Part shown: positions 20,803 to 31,930 of the stretch, piece after piece
How positions within the stretch are numbered: position 1 is the first letter of the stretch
Layout of the letters: each line of letters starts with the position of its first letter
Source of the DNA: Phytophthora quininea
Lineage: Eukaryota > Oomycota > Peronosporomycetes > Peronosporales > Peronosporaceae
Direction of reading: 5' to 3'
DNA length: 64,000 nucleotides
NCBI GenBank assembly: GCA_011947345.1
Contig: JAAVTG010000554.1
Coordinates: 62,001-126,000, forward strand
The notes under the pieces: model-generated
The model's database searches: none
Seen by the model: only the letters and a program-made list of their open reading frames with translations
What the model was told of the DNA's origin: nothing
Translations under genes and position numbers: made by a program

Positions 20803-21858
20803 TTAGTCGTCGTCATCGTCGCCGATAATACTCTTCTTCTCGGAGAACTTGACGGATGGAGATACCAACGGGCCTTGGAGATAGAAGTAATACTGCTGGT
20901 ACGCGAGAACCGGTTGCTCTACAGGCGAGGTGTCTGCGCTGGTAGTTTCATCCTCGTGCTTTCCCTCTTCTTGCTTTGTAGGCGCTTCTTCTACCGGTGT
21001 TGACTCTTTTTCCTGCAGTTTGTCAGGACTCATGCCAGGGAAAAACTCCCCTTGAGTTAACGCAACGCGTTCTTCTTCCTGCAATCCCCACAACAACAAA
21101 AAATAAGCGTGAAGAAGAATACCGTCAAAACAATTCTAAGCCGTGTACCGTCATGCGTTGATGAACAGTAAACCACGACGGCAATTGCTGTGGCAGTGTA
21201 ACCAGATCCACATCGAACAGCTCGATGAACTGTTCGTTCTCGAACCGTGTCTTCACGCTGCCAGCGATATTGCGATACTTGTCGATCGTCGACGTTAAGC
21301 TCCAGTTCTGAAGGCGCCGCAGACATCCGATCATCGTGCCGGCGAAATGCACTCCCGTTCTGCAGACCACCAAGAGGGAAAAATACATTAAGCAATACTT
21401 CTACAAGACCGAGTATAACTATAAACTCACTTGCACATGACCAGTAAGGGATGTCGTCGCTGGTCTAAAATGTACTCGATTGTCTCCTTGGCCATCCCTT
21501 CCGAAATCCCCTTCCACTGGGACGACGCCGTCCGATACTTCATCCCTAGATGAATCTAAAGCTAACAACATTAGGAAAGTGTAATACTGTAGTATTTTAT
21601 ATCTGCTTGAAGCCGCACCACATTGATGTCTTTTTCGGCGAAGAAGGCCGCCAGGTCCCTCGACAAATCGTCGTAGGAGAGATACACCACCGTGTTGAGC
21701 TGCAGCGTGGCCAGGAACGGGAACGACGACGCGTCGCACTTGTTGGAGCGGTAGACCTGGTCCTCCACGATCTCGAAGAACAGCGGAGGGTTCAGCGACG
21801 GCAGCGTGTTCACCACCGGCGCGGGCGCAGCAGCAGATTCCGATCCGAGTTCTGTCAT
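20803..21858 (-). CDS. Siw14/PFA-DSP-like atypical tyrosine phosphatase, catalytic arginine absent
   Basis: Four exons. Exon 1 (from ATG 21858) has NPPLFFEIVEDQVYRSNKCD and FLATLQLNTVVYLSYDDL. Exon 2 has WKGISEGMAKETIEYILDQ and RRHPLLVMCK. Exon 3 has TGVHFAGTMIGCLRRLQNW and KYRNIAGSVKTRFENEQFIE. Exon 4 is an acidic tail starting EEERVALTQGEFFPGM and ending in five Asp. The fold is that of Siw14-type phosphatases, which cleave inositol pyrophosphates. The active loop, normally HCKxGKxRTG, reads MCKTGVHFAG across the splice joint: Cys is kept, His is Met, and Arg is Phe. The first joint (near 21590) is uncertain by one base. Confidence 0.8.
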
Positions 21859-21947
21859 GAGTTCCAAAACAAATTAAGTACGGCTAAAAATTAGATCACA
21901 TTTTTCTTAGCAGTGTCTACCTTTGTCCAACCAGGTCCTCTGTCTGT

Positions 21948-24518
21948 CTACTCTTCGTCGTCACCGTCGTTCTCTTCGAGGGAGCCGAGGATGTCCGCTT
22001 TGCCCTGCTTGGCTAGAGAGGCCTCAATGTACTCGACGGCCTTGTCTGCGATCATGTTGCTGTCCAGCTCCAGTCGAGCGAGGGCAGGCTTGGAAGGCAC
22101 CAGCACGTCCACGACAGCAATGGCGCCAATGGAGGTGATCTCGTTACCGATCAGTGACAGTTCCTCCAGCGCTGGAAGGCTGTCCGTCAGTGCCGCTACA
22201 AGCTCAATCAGGCCGTCGGAGGTCACCTCGTTCTCGTCCAGACGCAGAACCTTCAGCTGAGACTGCGACTTGAGCAGCGGCGCGAGAGCCGAGATACCTT
22301 CGTCCGCGAGCTCGTTGCCGGACAGATCGAGCTCCAGGAGCTGGATCTTGCCGCTCGACAGAGCCTTCGCCACCTTCTCGGCACCTTCAGCGCCCAATGA
22401 TGCGTCACGCAATTTCAAGTACTGCAGCTTAGGCTGCTTGCCGATGGCCTCCGCTAGCTGGTTGGCACCTTCGTCTTCGAAGGAGCAGTCGCTTAGGTCC
22501 AGCGACTTCAAGTCGCGCAAATGTGTGTTGACGCTGCGCGCCATCTCTTCGCTCGCGTCCAGACCTGCACGGGCGCTGGCGTATCGAAGCGCCGTTAGCT
22601 TCTTGCACTGCGCAAGTACGTTAGCAACAGCAACGCAGCCGTCGTGGCCGCTCATGTTATTGTAGAAGTGGAACTCTTCTAGTGTGGACTGGGCGTCCTT
22701 ACCATTCTGAAGGACGATCTCCTGGGCAATCACACCAGCGGCAGCAGCTGAGATGCCGTTGTTGCAGAATAGCAGACGGCGAAGCTTCGGCTGCGGGATC
22801 AACAGGTCGAAGCATGCTCGAACGCCCTTCTCGCCAAGGGCATTGTCACTGAGGTCAATCTCGTCCAGCACATGACCACGAAGTGCTTTACTCATAACCG
22901 AGAGAACGCGCAAGGCTTCATCTTCCGGACGGCCGGCGATCACATCAGCGAGATCCACCACCTTGAGGTTGTTCTGAAGACGCGATAGGAAGGATTCCGC
23001 GATGACCTTAGCGCCCGAGTCAGTGTAGCTCTTTCCACGCAGCGAAATGGACATGAAGTGCAGAGGCGACTTGTCTCCAGGCTTAATTCCAGCCGACTCC
23101 AAGAGCTGTCGCGCACGGGCGTTGTCCACGACTTCACGGTTCTTGTTCTTAAACTCAAAGTTGCCCTCCGACGAGATCGACAGCGTCTTGTCGAGCTCGG
23201 TCGTGATGATTTCCACCGAGGCAGTTGACACAGGTTCCTCTTCTGACTCTGACTCTTCCTCGTCCTCCTTGTCTTCCACTTCATCCTCCTCTTCGTCTTC
23301 GTCATTATCTTCGAGTGACCCCAATACGTCACTCTTGTTCTTGCTTTCCAAAAGTGATTCCATACTAGCCACTCCATCTGCAGAGATCTGGTTACCGTCG
23401 ATCTCCAGACTCGCGAGTGCCTTCTTGTCAGCAACAGCCTTAACCAGCGCAATGGCACCAGAGGCACCGATCTCATTCACATTGACGACCACCTTCTCCA
23501 ACGCCGGGGCACCGACCTTCAGCCCCTTAGCAAGTGCCTTAGCCCCCTTCGAGCCCAGCTCGTTCTCTTCCACCTGCAGGACACGCAGCGCAGCACTCAA
23601 GCGCACCATCTTCCCCAACGCAGGCATACTCTCCTCCGTCAAGTCGTTTCCCGACACATCCAGCGTCGTCAGCTTCGCAGCCGATCCGCCTTGACGGAGC
23701 GCGTCGGCGATCGCAATCATACCTTCGTCCTCAATAGCAGCGTCCCGGAGATTGATCTCCACCAAGTTCGGCATGTTCTTCACCGCCTCAGCAATAGCTC
23801 CAGCTCCTTGGGCCTTGAAGGTGTTGTCACTTAAATCCAACTTCTCCAACTTGTTGAGTTTCTTCAACTCCGTCGCGAACGCCAAACTTCCTTCCCGTTG
23901 GGCTCGTGTAGCTGAGAACCTCAAGTCCTTAAGTGCAGGAGACAATGGCAGCAGTTTTGCCAGTGCGATAGCCCCTCCATCCCCACTCATATTGTTGTAG
24001 AAGTGGAAAGTCTCGAGCTTCGTGGGGGTCTCTTGGCCTCTGAACAGCAGCACTTCCTGAGCGATCACCGCAGCAGCTGCAGCCGAGATGCCGTTGTTGC
24101 AAAAGTACATTTCCCTGAGCTGTGTCTGGTTCAGCAGCAGGCCGAAGCAGGCGCGCACGCCCTTCTCGCCCAGCGCGTTGTCGCTCAGGTCGATCCTGGT
24201 CAGCGTCTTGATGGCCGTCAACGAGTCGCAAAGCGTGGCCAGCACCTGCAGTGCCTCGTCCTCCGGTCGGCCGGCGATCATGTCGGCAAAGTCCACGCTG
24301 GTGAGCTGGGCGAAGGCTCCGCGCTCCAGCAATCGTCCGAAGAAGGAAGCGATCACTTTCGCCGCTGCCAGCGTGTAGCTCTTGTTGCGCAGCGTAATGT
24401 GCGTGAACTGCGACTGCTTGTCGGCGCCATCGTACGCCTGGACCAGCTCGTGCGCGCGCTGCTCGCTCACCAGCTCGCGCTCGCCCTCGAAGGACAGCAC
24501 GGTCTTTGGGGCCGCCAT
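21948..24518 (-). CDS. Two-module RanGAP (leucine-rich-repeat Ran GTPase-activating protein)
   Basis: One intronless, uninterrupted frame. From MAAPKTVLSFEGERELVSEQ the first module runs through FADMIAGRPEDEALQVL, LSDNALGEKGVRACFGLL, FCNNGISAAAAAVIAQEVLL and FHFYNNMSGDGG, then LRRs to an acidic Glu/Asp/Ser linker near 23200-23340. The whole series then repeats: LADVIAGRPEDEALRVL, LSDNALGEKGVRACFDLL, FCNNGISAAAAGVIAQEIVL, FHFYNNMSGHDG, LRRs and an acidic tail. These blocks are those of plant-type RanGAP, which stimulates GTP hydrolysis by Ran in the cytoplasm. Both modules keep the Gly-Arg-Pro arginine used for catalysis. No plant WPP targeting domain is seen. An in-frame extension to 24650 exists but ATG 24518 fits the family. 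Confidence 0.9.
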   Translation of the reverse strand: MAAPKTVLSFEGERELVSEQRAHELVQAYDGADKQSQFTHITLRNKSYTLAAAKVIASFFGRLLERGAFAQLTSVDFADMIAGRPEDEALQVLATLCDSLTAIKTLTRIDLSDNALGEKGVRACFGLLLNQTQLREMYFCNNGISAAAAAVIAQEVLLFRGQETPTKLETFHFYNNMSGDGGAIALAKLLPLSPALKDLRFSATRAQREGSLAFATELKKLNKLEKLDLSDNTFKAQGAGAIAEAVKNMPNLVEINLRDAAIEDEGMIAIADALRQGGSAAKLTTLDVSGNDLTEESMPALGKMVRLSAALRVLQVEENELGSKGAKALAKGLKVGAPALEKVVVNVNEIGASGAIALVKAVADKKALASLEIDGNQISADGVASMESLLESKNKSDVLGSLEDNDEDEEEDEVEDKEDEEESESEEEPVSTASVEIITTELDKTLSISSEGNFEFKNKNREVVDNARARQLLESAGIKPGDKSPLHFMSISLRGKSYTDSGAKVIAESFLSRLQNNLKVVDLADVIAGRPEDEALRVLSVMSKALRGHVLDEIDLSDNALGEKGVRACFDLLIPQPKLRRLLFCNNGISAAAAGVIAQEIVLQNGKDAQSTLEEFHFYNNMSGHDGCVAVANVLAQCKKLTALRYASARAGLDASEEMARSVNTHLRDLKSLDLSDCSFEDEGANQLAEAIGKQPKLQYLKLRDASLGAEGAEKVAKALSSGKIQLLELDLSGNELADEGISALAPLLKSQSQLKVLRLDENEVTSDGLIELVAALTDSLPALEELSLIGNEITSIGAIAVVDVLVPSKPALARLELDSNMIADKAVEYIEASLAKQGKADILGSLEENDGDDEE

Positions 24519-24820
24519 TTGTAGTAATGATTTGTATGGGGGATTTGACTGGCCAAGATGAGCAACTTCAGAGTCGAAGAGGGCCACATGGACGTCGACG
24601 CCTTCAAGCTCTTGCATGTCTTGTTGTCCTAAGTTATGAAATCCATCCACGCACTATGCAGAATAAAGAAGCTACTAATATATGCGGCCGCAATGGTCGC
24701 CGCATTCCGAAGACGGCGGTGAGAGGAGCTCCCGTCCGCTGTTGCCTTCCTACCTCCCTGCGTCTTCACTAGCGGACACGTGGCGGCAAAGACGGAAAAA
24801 TGCATCCATCCATTTCCACC

Positions 24821-26027
24821 TTACTCCAAATACGACTGCAACGTTTCCGCAGCCTCCCGCAGGGTAGTCTTGACCAGCGACTGGGTCTCCACGAACGACG
24901 CACAACTCAGCAGCTCCTCCGAGGCTACACCAAGTTCACATTACACACACCATCAGATCTCGCCAACGATCAAAGGAATGATCAGACACACGTACCCTCG
25001 GCGCTCTCGGCATCTACGGCGCAAAACTGGAACGTCTCCTGCGACCAATCGACCACGAAGAGAACGGCAAACGCAATCACAAGCAGCGTCAGGATAGCCA
25101 GCGGTGTACACGAACAGCCTCTTGGCCCATGTCCGGCAGGTCACGGCGTTCTGGGCCACCAATGACCGCTCGTACTCCTCCGTCTCCTCGGCAAGTGCGC
25201 GGGTCTCGCTGTCGTCCACATCTGCCAGAGATTCAGTGTCCGAGTCGTCACTAGCGTCGCTCTCGACGTCGTTGGGGGCAAAGTCCGAGTCGTTCTCCGA
25301 GTCGCTGGCCGTCTCGAGTGTCGCGATGCTCTTGGCGTCCGGCAGGAACTGGGCGCGGTCGCGAATCCGCCGCAGCTCGTCCTGCTGCTGGTCGATGGGC
25401 TTGTAGATGTCCACCTTCCGGTCCAGGCCGAGCTGCTTGACGTGGAAGTTAGTGGTGGGGCCTTCCCACTCGGCCGTGTCGGTGGTTTCCTCGGGCTGCT
25501 CTTCGTCAGGAGACACGACGCCGGTCTCCTCCTTCTCCACTACCTTCTCCACCACCTTCACGGCGGTCACCTCCGTCTTGTCACTGCAATCATTTGCACA
25601 CAGCCATCAGTATCTAACTCTCTACACTACAGACTACTTGGTTTAGCTACCTAATGGCAGCGTCCATGGTCACGGCGCGGGCGACGAACTGCTGCTTGCC
25701 GATGGAGCGCCTGGTGGCCGCGTCCTGCTCCTGCTCAGGCTCGGGCATGCTCGAGAAGCGGTCGGCGAGCCTCCTGGCGATCGAGTTCTTCTTGTCCGCC
25801 TCGGGCGTCACGTCCACGAGCGTCTTGCTCTTCTTGCTGCGGTGCTCGTCCTTGCTCTGGGCCTCCAGACTCTTGCGCTTGCTCTTCTTGCTAGGCAGGC
25901 GCGCCACGGCCGCCTCAATGCGTTTCTGCTGCTCCTTGGCAGCCTCCAGACGTGCCGCCTCCAGCTTGCTCTGCGGGGGCGACAGCGCCTTGTCCAGGTT
26001 CATGCGGTCGGCGATCTGCGCGGCCAT
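24821..26027 (-). CDS. Acidic protein with C-terminal membrane anchor (family not recognised)
   Basis: Three exons. Exon 1 (26027-25649) starts MAAQIADRMNLDKALSPPQS and is rich in Lys/Glu with a basic cluster (LPSKKSKRKSLEAQSKD). A short intron from about 25648 to 25585 joins to SDKTEVTAVKVVEKVVEKEE, then WEGPTTNFHVKQLGLDRKVD and an Asp/Ser-rich stretch of some 60 residues. After WAKRLFVYT a one-base slip leads to LAILTLLVIAFAVLFVVDWS, a clear membrane helix. The last exon ends VKTTLREAAETLQSYLE with the stop at 24821-24823. A cytosolic acidic domain with a single C-terminal helix suggests an endomembrane or nuclear-envelope anchor. I do not recognise the family. Confidence 0.65.
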
Positions 26028-26431
26028 GTTTCCGTCACCTCGTTACTCTGAATTTCGTTATGGCCAACTGGTTGACGCCGTTCGGATTTTTGAAAAGTTC
26101 CGCACCAAGTTTTGGAGGTATAATGGTGAAAAGTGATCGGCAATACGATCGACTTGGGCAGGATTTACGGAGGTATACAGATTGTAAGAGATTTTGAATC
26201 TGTCAGACTTTATATTATGTGGGATGTACGTGTCTATCATCTAGGAGTTTGTATGTGGGAGATTCAAGTTGCCGTGACGGAACAAGTCGCTGCTTTTCAT
26301 GCGGAAGTGACGTCAGATGGCTTGTTGCCTTTTTCTCGGACTTTACTTTTGATCGACGGCGACCACGGACAAGCAAGGACGGATTCCGACCACGGTATTT
26401 TCCGCCGTTGAACACTGGGATTGGTGATCGT
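26028..26431. other. Intergenic region, nothing recognised
   Basis: About 400 bases between two minus-strand genes. Contains short open frames without recognisable domains. It should hold the promoter of the acidic anchor protein and the 3' untranslated part of the pseudouridine synthase. Confidence 0.5.
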
Positions 26432-27393
26432 TCAATGCTCATTCCAGTTGCAGGCTACATCGATGACTTTTCCCGGATTGAATGGATCGGGAAATTGGAG
26501 GCGCTTGGCGTGGAGGTAGAGCCGATCCGAACGCGGTCCGCCGTATTTGACATCCCCAACAATGGGAGCGCCAAGTCCTCCGCGCAGTGCACGCGTAGCT
26601 GATGCTTTCTCCCAGTACGCGGCTTCAGTTGCAACCAGACGCCTGATGCTTCGATGCGGCCACGTCGCGCCAACACTCGCTCCACTATAGTGCATGCTGA
26701 CTTGCCCTCGACAGGAAGCGTAATCTCATGTCCTTCAAACCGCAGTAATCGCTTTGCGGTCAACGATACCAGCGCTTCGTACGTCTTCTGTACGTCTCCC
26801 CGTCGAAGTAGCTCGGAAAACTTGGCCGCAGCGAGTCTGGACCGCGCCAGCACCAACACCCCTGAAGTCTCCTTGTCCAGGCGATGCACCAGCTTGAGCG
26901 GCTCCTGCTGCTGACCCAGCTCGGCTGCAATTGCCGGCAAGTATCTTGCCAGCGAGTCCGTCAATGTCGAGCCCTCTTGGCATGCCAAGCCGTGCGGCTT
27001 GTCCAGCACCAAGTACTGGTCATCCCTGTACACCACCCGATCCAACAGCTCTTGCAGTCGCTTCGTGGCCTCCGGTGTATTTAAACGTGCCGATATCATG
27101 GCTTCTTGCTGCTTATGGTCTCCATCCGGCTGCAGTTTCGAGTGGAACAGATGCGCATCAACGACAATTATCGAGCCTTCCTGCAAGATCGAGTTGGCTC
27201 GTGCAGTCTGCAGAATTGAGGTGCCGCTTGCGCCCGTCGCGGGCTGCAGACGGATCTTGCGCTTGCGTAGCTGCGTCTGCAGGAAGCTCTGCGGCAGCGA
27301 CGGGAACTGGCGCCGCAGCCAGCGGTCCAGGCGCAGTTCCCGGTCGTGTGCGCGCACCACATGCCGCATCCATCGGAGCTCGTGTTGCCACAT
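26432..27393 (-). CDS. RluA-family pseudouridine synthase (RPUSD-like)
   Basis: From ATG 27393 (MWQHELRWMRHVVRAHDREL) an S4-like RNA-binding segment is visible (LDRWLRRQFPSLPQSFLQTQ, then LRKRKIRL). The catalytic domain follows: VVYRDDQYLVLDKPHGLACQ, then KLVHRLDKETSGVLVLARS, which contains the invariant HRLD motif with the catalytic Asp, and LKPRTGRKHQLRVHCA. A one-base slip near 26580 shifts the end into another frame: APIVGDVKYGG, LYLHAKRLQF and the stop at 26432. These enzymes isomerise uridine in rRNA, tRNA or mitochondrial RNA. The Arg-rich start could act as a mitochondrial signal. Family is certain; target RNA is not. Confidence 0.88.
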
Positions 27394-27552
27394 TTTGACC
27401 AAGTATGCGTTATCGTAGTTATGTGATATCGTAGGTCGATGAAACGTCGCGACTCTGGATCAACCAATCACAGGCCGGTATTGCCGATCTTTCCATTGAT
27501 CTCGTGCGCCTGGTCACTTGCAATGCCTGTCATTCCCCATTTCAAGGCAAGT

Positions 27553-29369
27553 ATGGTCAAGGTGCTGCTGTATACGTCGCTGCTACTGGCAGGTGCATTG
27601 GCCCAGCAACACACGGGCGACGATGTGCTGCTCACGATGCCCGTGACGATCGACGGCTCGCTCAAGAACCTGCAGCTGCTGCGGGGCGAGAGCTTTGAGG
27701 ACGCAGCGACGTCTTTCGCCCGGTCCAATGGGCTGATGGACGCTACAGATGACCCCAAGGTGCAGGCAGTGGTCGAGCAGCTGTCAGGACTGCTGAAGGA
27801 CAAGATGCAGGAGGTGGAGGCGCAAGGAGGAGGCCCGCAGACCCCCAAAGAGCCAATGCCGAGCGTGCAACTGTCCATTCCGTTGACAATTGACGGATTC
27901 GCTGGAGATCTGCTCAAGTACGAGACGGAGACGCCCGAGGCAGCAGTCGAGAGGTTCCTCTATGCCAGTGGGTTCAGCATGGACGTCATGAGAGAAGTCT
28001 ACCCGCAGTTGGTGACGCTAGTGAACCGGAAACTGGACGAGCTGCAGCCGCCACGGAAAGAACTGTTTGCCTTCACTCTGTCGTTGGATGGTAAGGAGAT
28101 TGTGGTGCGCCACTTTGAGCAAGGCATCCCGATGGAGGAGGCAGTGGAGACGCTAAGAGGCGTTGGGGTTAGTGACGGCGAGTTCATGGACAGAGTGGCG
28201 CCGCAGATCGCCAACCAGATTGCCAACGAAATTGCAAAGAGGCAACAACCTGAAGGTCAGAAGGCACCGTCTTCTATTGCTCCAGTACAAGACCAACAGC
28301 AAGAAGCGCCACAATCGGCCGAAGAACCTATGATGCAGCAACAACCGCCGCAACGACGGGAAGTGTTCTCAGAGCCGCTGACACTCAACAACCAGCCGGC
28401 GGTTATGGTCCACTATGAGGGATTTACAGCCAAGGAGACGGCCATGCGGTTCTTGGGCGAGAATGGTATCACCGATGAGGCGACCATCGAGACCTTGGTC
28501 CCGCAGCTCGTCGAGATTGTGGACGCTCGTATGGCAGCCCTGCTGCAGCAAGAAGAGCAAGCCAAGCACAAGCAGTAGCTGAGGCTCAACGACTGCAGCA
28601 ACAACAGCGACGGCCATTGATTTCTGTGCCGATTCAACTTGGAGACCAAAACCAGGCGAACTTGGAATACTTCGAAGGTGACAATGTTGAAGGAACCGTG
28701 CAGCGGTTCCTCGTTGGCGTCGGCTTGAGTGAGGGCGAGCAATTCAACAGCAATGTTGTGCAGCTATCAGCCCTTGTACGTGAGCGTCTTGCTGCTCTTG
28801 ATCAGCAACAATCGCAAGAGACTGAACAAGCTCAAGGCCAAGCCTCGGCAGAACAAACTCCACCGACACAGCCAGAGCCTATGTTTGTGCTGCCTGTCAC
28901 TCTCAGCGGAAATGTGTTCAATCTTGAATATTTCGAGGGGCAGGAGCCAAAATACGTGGCCAACAAGTTCTGTGTGGAGAAGCACGAGATCATGCGAGCG
29001 GAACTGGGGGCAGAGTTCGACGGCGACCAGCTTCTTTCATGTCAAAATGTTTTGGTGGAAACCATCCGCAACATCATCACGGAGGGACAGCAGGAGAAAC
29101 CTATAGAGACGCACGGTGGGGCTGAAGCACAAGCCCAACCTGAAGCTCCTGTACAAGCTGAAGCAGAAGCTGATCCGCGAGGGGTTTTGATGTTCACACT
29201 CGACATCGACATGGGCGACGGTACTTCGGTCCAGTTGCCGGTTCACAAGAACGACGACCCGAGCGAGTTGGCGTCGACATTCTGCACGGCGAACAATCTC
29301 GACCAAGACAACGTCCCCGCGCTCGTAGATGCGATAGCAGATGCGATGAAGGGCGCAGCAGCAAACTAA
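27553..29369 (+). CDS. Secreted protein with seven tandem repeats of about 60-70 residues
   Basis: ATG 27553 begins a classical signal peptide (MVKVLLYTSLLLAGALAQ). The mature protein is seven copies of one unit separated by Gln/Glu/Pro-rich linkers. Unit starts include LLTMPVTIDGSLKNLQLLRG, LSIPLTIDGFAGDLLKYETE, FAFTLSLDGKEIVVRHFEQG, FSEPLTLNNQPAVMVHYEGF, FVLPVTLSGNVFNLEYFEG and LMFTLDIDMGDGTSVQLPVH. The pattern is hydrophobic strand, Asp-Gly turn, strand, then a helix with an AxxF core and a second helix ending in a run like LVxLVxxRL. Only units 6 and 7 have Cys (KFC, TFC). A one-base slip near 28578 splits units 4 and 5. I do not recognise a named domain; cell-surface or extracellular function is inferred from the signal peptide. 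Confidence 0.7.
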
Positions 29370-29450
29370 CACGTGGACACTCCAACACCGTCGAATACAT
29401 CAATTCACTGTTTGTTGCTCATAATGTTACACGCGACTTTATAAAAACTG

Positions 29451-30972
29451 TCACAATACCCCCACCACATTACTGTTGCGCAGCAGCAGCACGCTCCTCA
29501 CTCGCATTCTCTTCGTTGGATGCCAATCGGTTCTGCTGTCGGCGGGTGAGCATGCCAACCCATTTTTCAAATCCATTCCGCCAGTTTCAGCGTCCTCTTC
29601 CTTCGCAGCACTTGCTTCCTGTGCCACGGCTTCGGGGTTTTCCTCTGCTCGGGCCTCACAGCTCTGCTGGTTCCGCCAGACCAAAGATTCGATGCTGTAT
29701 TCGTGAATGTAGTGCCATGGCAGCTTTGACACGTTGAAGGCAGCGCCGCACTCGGCAAACAGTTTGTCGGCAATCTTGTCATGGGCAAAGGCTCCTGGCC
29801 AAAGTTGACGCGCACTTCATTGTACGAGTCCACTCCAACTGCTGGGTATAGGCTGGAGTGCGGGCACTGGATCTCCCCTTCATCCAATCGACTGATTTCT
29901 TGGCCATTGCTGGTGAAGAACACATGCGATTGTGCTTCGTGCATGTCTCGGCGAACTCCGCAACCCACAATGTCACCCACGCCAAATCGTGGACCAAAGT
30001 GTCGGCCCTGTCAAAAGCACAAACAAATTAAAACCCCTAACATCATTCTGCATGCAAAGCTGTTGACGAACTCGGGTAGTTTGCTTGTACAAGCGTCCAT
30101 CATCACCGTGATAGCCGTACGACCGCTGGTTCCATCCGGGCTGTCGCCCTACCAGCGGGAAGCTGGCAGGGACGAGTCCCAGCGACGTCAGCTCTTCCTC
30201 TTCAGTTTGTGCAGTCTCTTCGCCTTGTCCTTGTGTCTCTCGGTTCCTCTTAACAATCTGGATCTCAAAGTATCCGCTGGCCACGATGCCAACCTGGTAC
30301 AGCCCCTCGCTGCGCTTGAACACGGCGACATGGTGTGTGGAAGGGAACGGCACATTTGCTCGCACACTGCGATCGTCTCCCAGATCCGCTCCATTGAAGG
30401 CGAAGCGCACCACGGGAGGGCCGGGTATCCGCGTCGTGCATCGTCTGGATTCTGCACAGCAGCTCTCGTCAATAAATGGTCTCCATAGCTTCAATAACCA
30501 GCCTCTCCGTACTCGTGCTTGGCGTCATCGTAGCCCTGATAGCGCTTGGTCTGGTCCAAGTCCGCGTACGATGGTACAGGCACCACTGCGTGCGTCAGCA
30601 GCTGGAACATCCTGCTCTCATTGCAGTCCCTACAAGAAGGTCATCACAAGCGTCAATTCGACCCTTCCTCGTCTCGCTCTCGGCTATTGTATTGACTCAC
30701 TGGAAGAGCGTCTTGAGCTTGGGCTCGATCTCGACGGTGGCGTCGGCTGGCAGCGGGAAGTTGAGCGTCGCCCAGCGCTGCATGAACAGCGACCGCCAGA
30801 GCTGCGGGTACTGGGGCAGCACGCGCGCGACGACGCTGGAGGCCACAGCCAGCGCCTCGACGTCCCTAGCGGACGAGAAGCGCAGGATCTGCGCTAGCAG
30901 CACGTCGTCCAGCGCCGAGAACCGGCAGAAGGCGCGTTTGCGGAGTGATGGTCGCTGGCGGAATTGGCACAT
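29451..30972 (-). CDS. F-box/SPRY protein, tandem copy A
   Basis: The F-box is LDDVLLAQILRFSSARDVEA, followed by YPQLWRSLFMQRWATLNFPL. After an intron (about 30700 to 30640) comes MFQLLTHAVVPVPSYADLDQ. Further exons form a SPRY domain: DDRSVRANVPFPSTHHVAVF, ASGYFEIQIVKR, GWNQRSYGYHGDDGRLYK, GPRFGVGDIVGCGVRRDM, SHVFFTSNGQEIS and YPAVGVDSYNEVRVNFGQEP. This is the architecture of FBXO45-like substrate receptors, where the F-box binds SKP1 of an SCF ubiquitin ligase and SPRY binds the target. A slip near 29790 leads to a Glu/Ala-rich tail whose stop is at 29451 or, with another slip, 29470. The ATG at 30972 is tentative. Confidence 0.78.
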
Positions 30973-31930
30973 GCGTGCTCCTGCGAGCGAATCCGAAAGT
31001 GACTGCAACACCGACGGAATTGCTGCGACAGGTGCTGGCGGATGAAGTTGACGGTGATATACAAACACCAAGTGACTGCGAAAGTGACGTATTAACTCCG
31101 ACCACTTTCACAACCGTAATCGCGAGAAGATGAGTGCTCGCGCTCTGCACGGCGGCGCCAGCTGTGTATCGCGCGGAAAGCGGGCTGCATGGTGTTTGCC
31201 AGGCGCTTGGCTCGGCGGCGCCAGCGCTTGGAGCCCGTTGGAACACAATCAAAGCGCGGTCATTGCGACACGAGGTCGGCCGCGGTCGACGTAGACGGGC
31301 GGCCGAAAGTCGGAGAAGCAGAACGCGGTCGGCTTCGACGGAGGCGAGGACTTGTTGGTCATGAGGGCGCTGCTGCCCCCAAAGCGAGACGCAGTCACCA
31401 GTACCATGACCAGTATCCTCACTCCTGTTAAACGACGGCAACTTTGTAAAGAAATGCGGCCCTGTTGCGTTTCTCTCGGCAAGGTGCAATCGGATGCACA
31501 TCTAGCAGTGAAGGTCTTGGAGAGGTCGGGCCTCGAGGTGAGCCTGCAGCAGTGTTTGAAGCAGAAGGCGTCCTGCGGCCTCTTGGCAAAGGTTCCGACA
31601 GAGGCAAGCCTTTAAAGATTCGGCAGCGATCATGGGCGTCATATCCAAGGCCGGTGAAACTGTAAAGCTCGTGGAGCGCAATTGATGAGCTCTGCAAGAG
31701 GTGAAACACAACATTGTGCACTCAGCCCACTAGCTGCCTGCCCCCATCGAGAGCCTCATTTTTGTGATCCTGGCACTGGCTAGCGTGAGTCGAGAGTAAG
31801 GCAAAGCGATGGCACGGGAAGCTTGCGTACAAGCTCGACAAGCTCGCATTCCTTCGCGCAGCGGTTATAATATCAAAGCTTGGGGCAAAGTCGCAGGGTT
31901 CTTCGATTGTACAGGCGAAAATTGGACCCA
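30973..31930. other. Intergenic region between F-box/SPRY copies A and B
   Basis: About 950 bases with short open frames on both strands, none with a recognisable domain. A Pro/Ser-rich minus-strand frame around 31250-31480 is not convincing. It should hold the copy A promoter and the 3' untranslated region of copy B. Confidence 0.45.
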
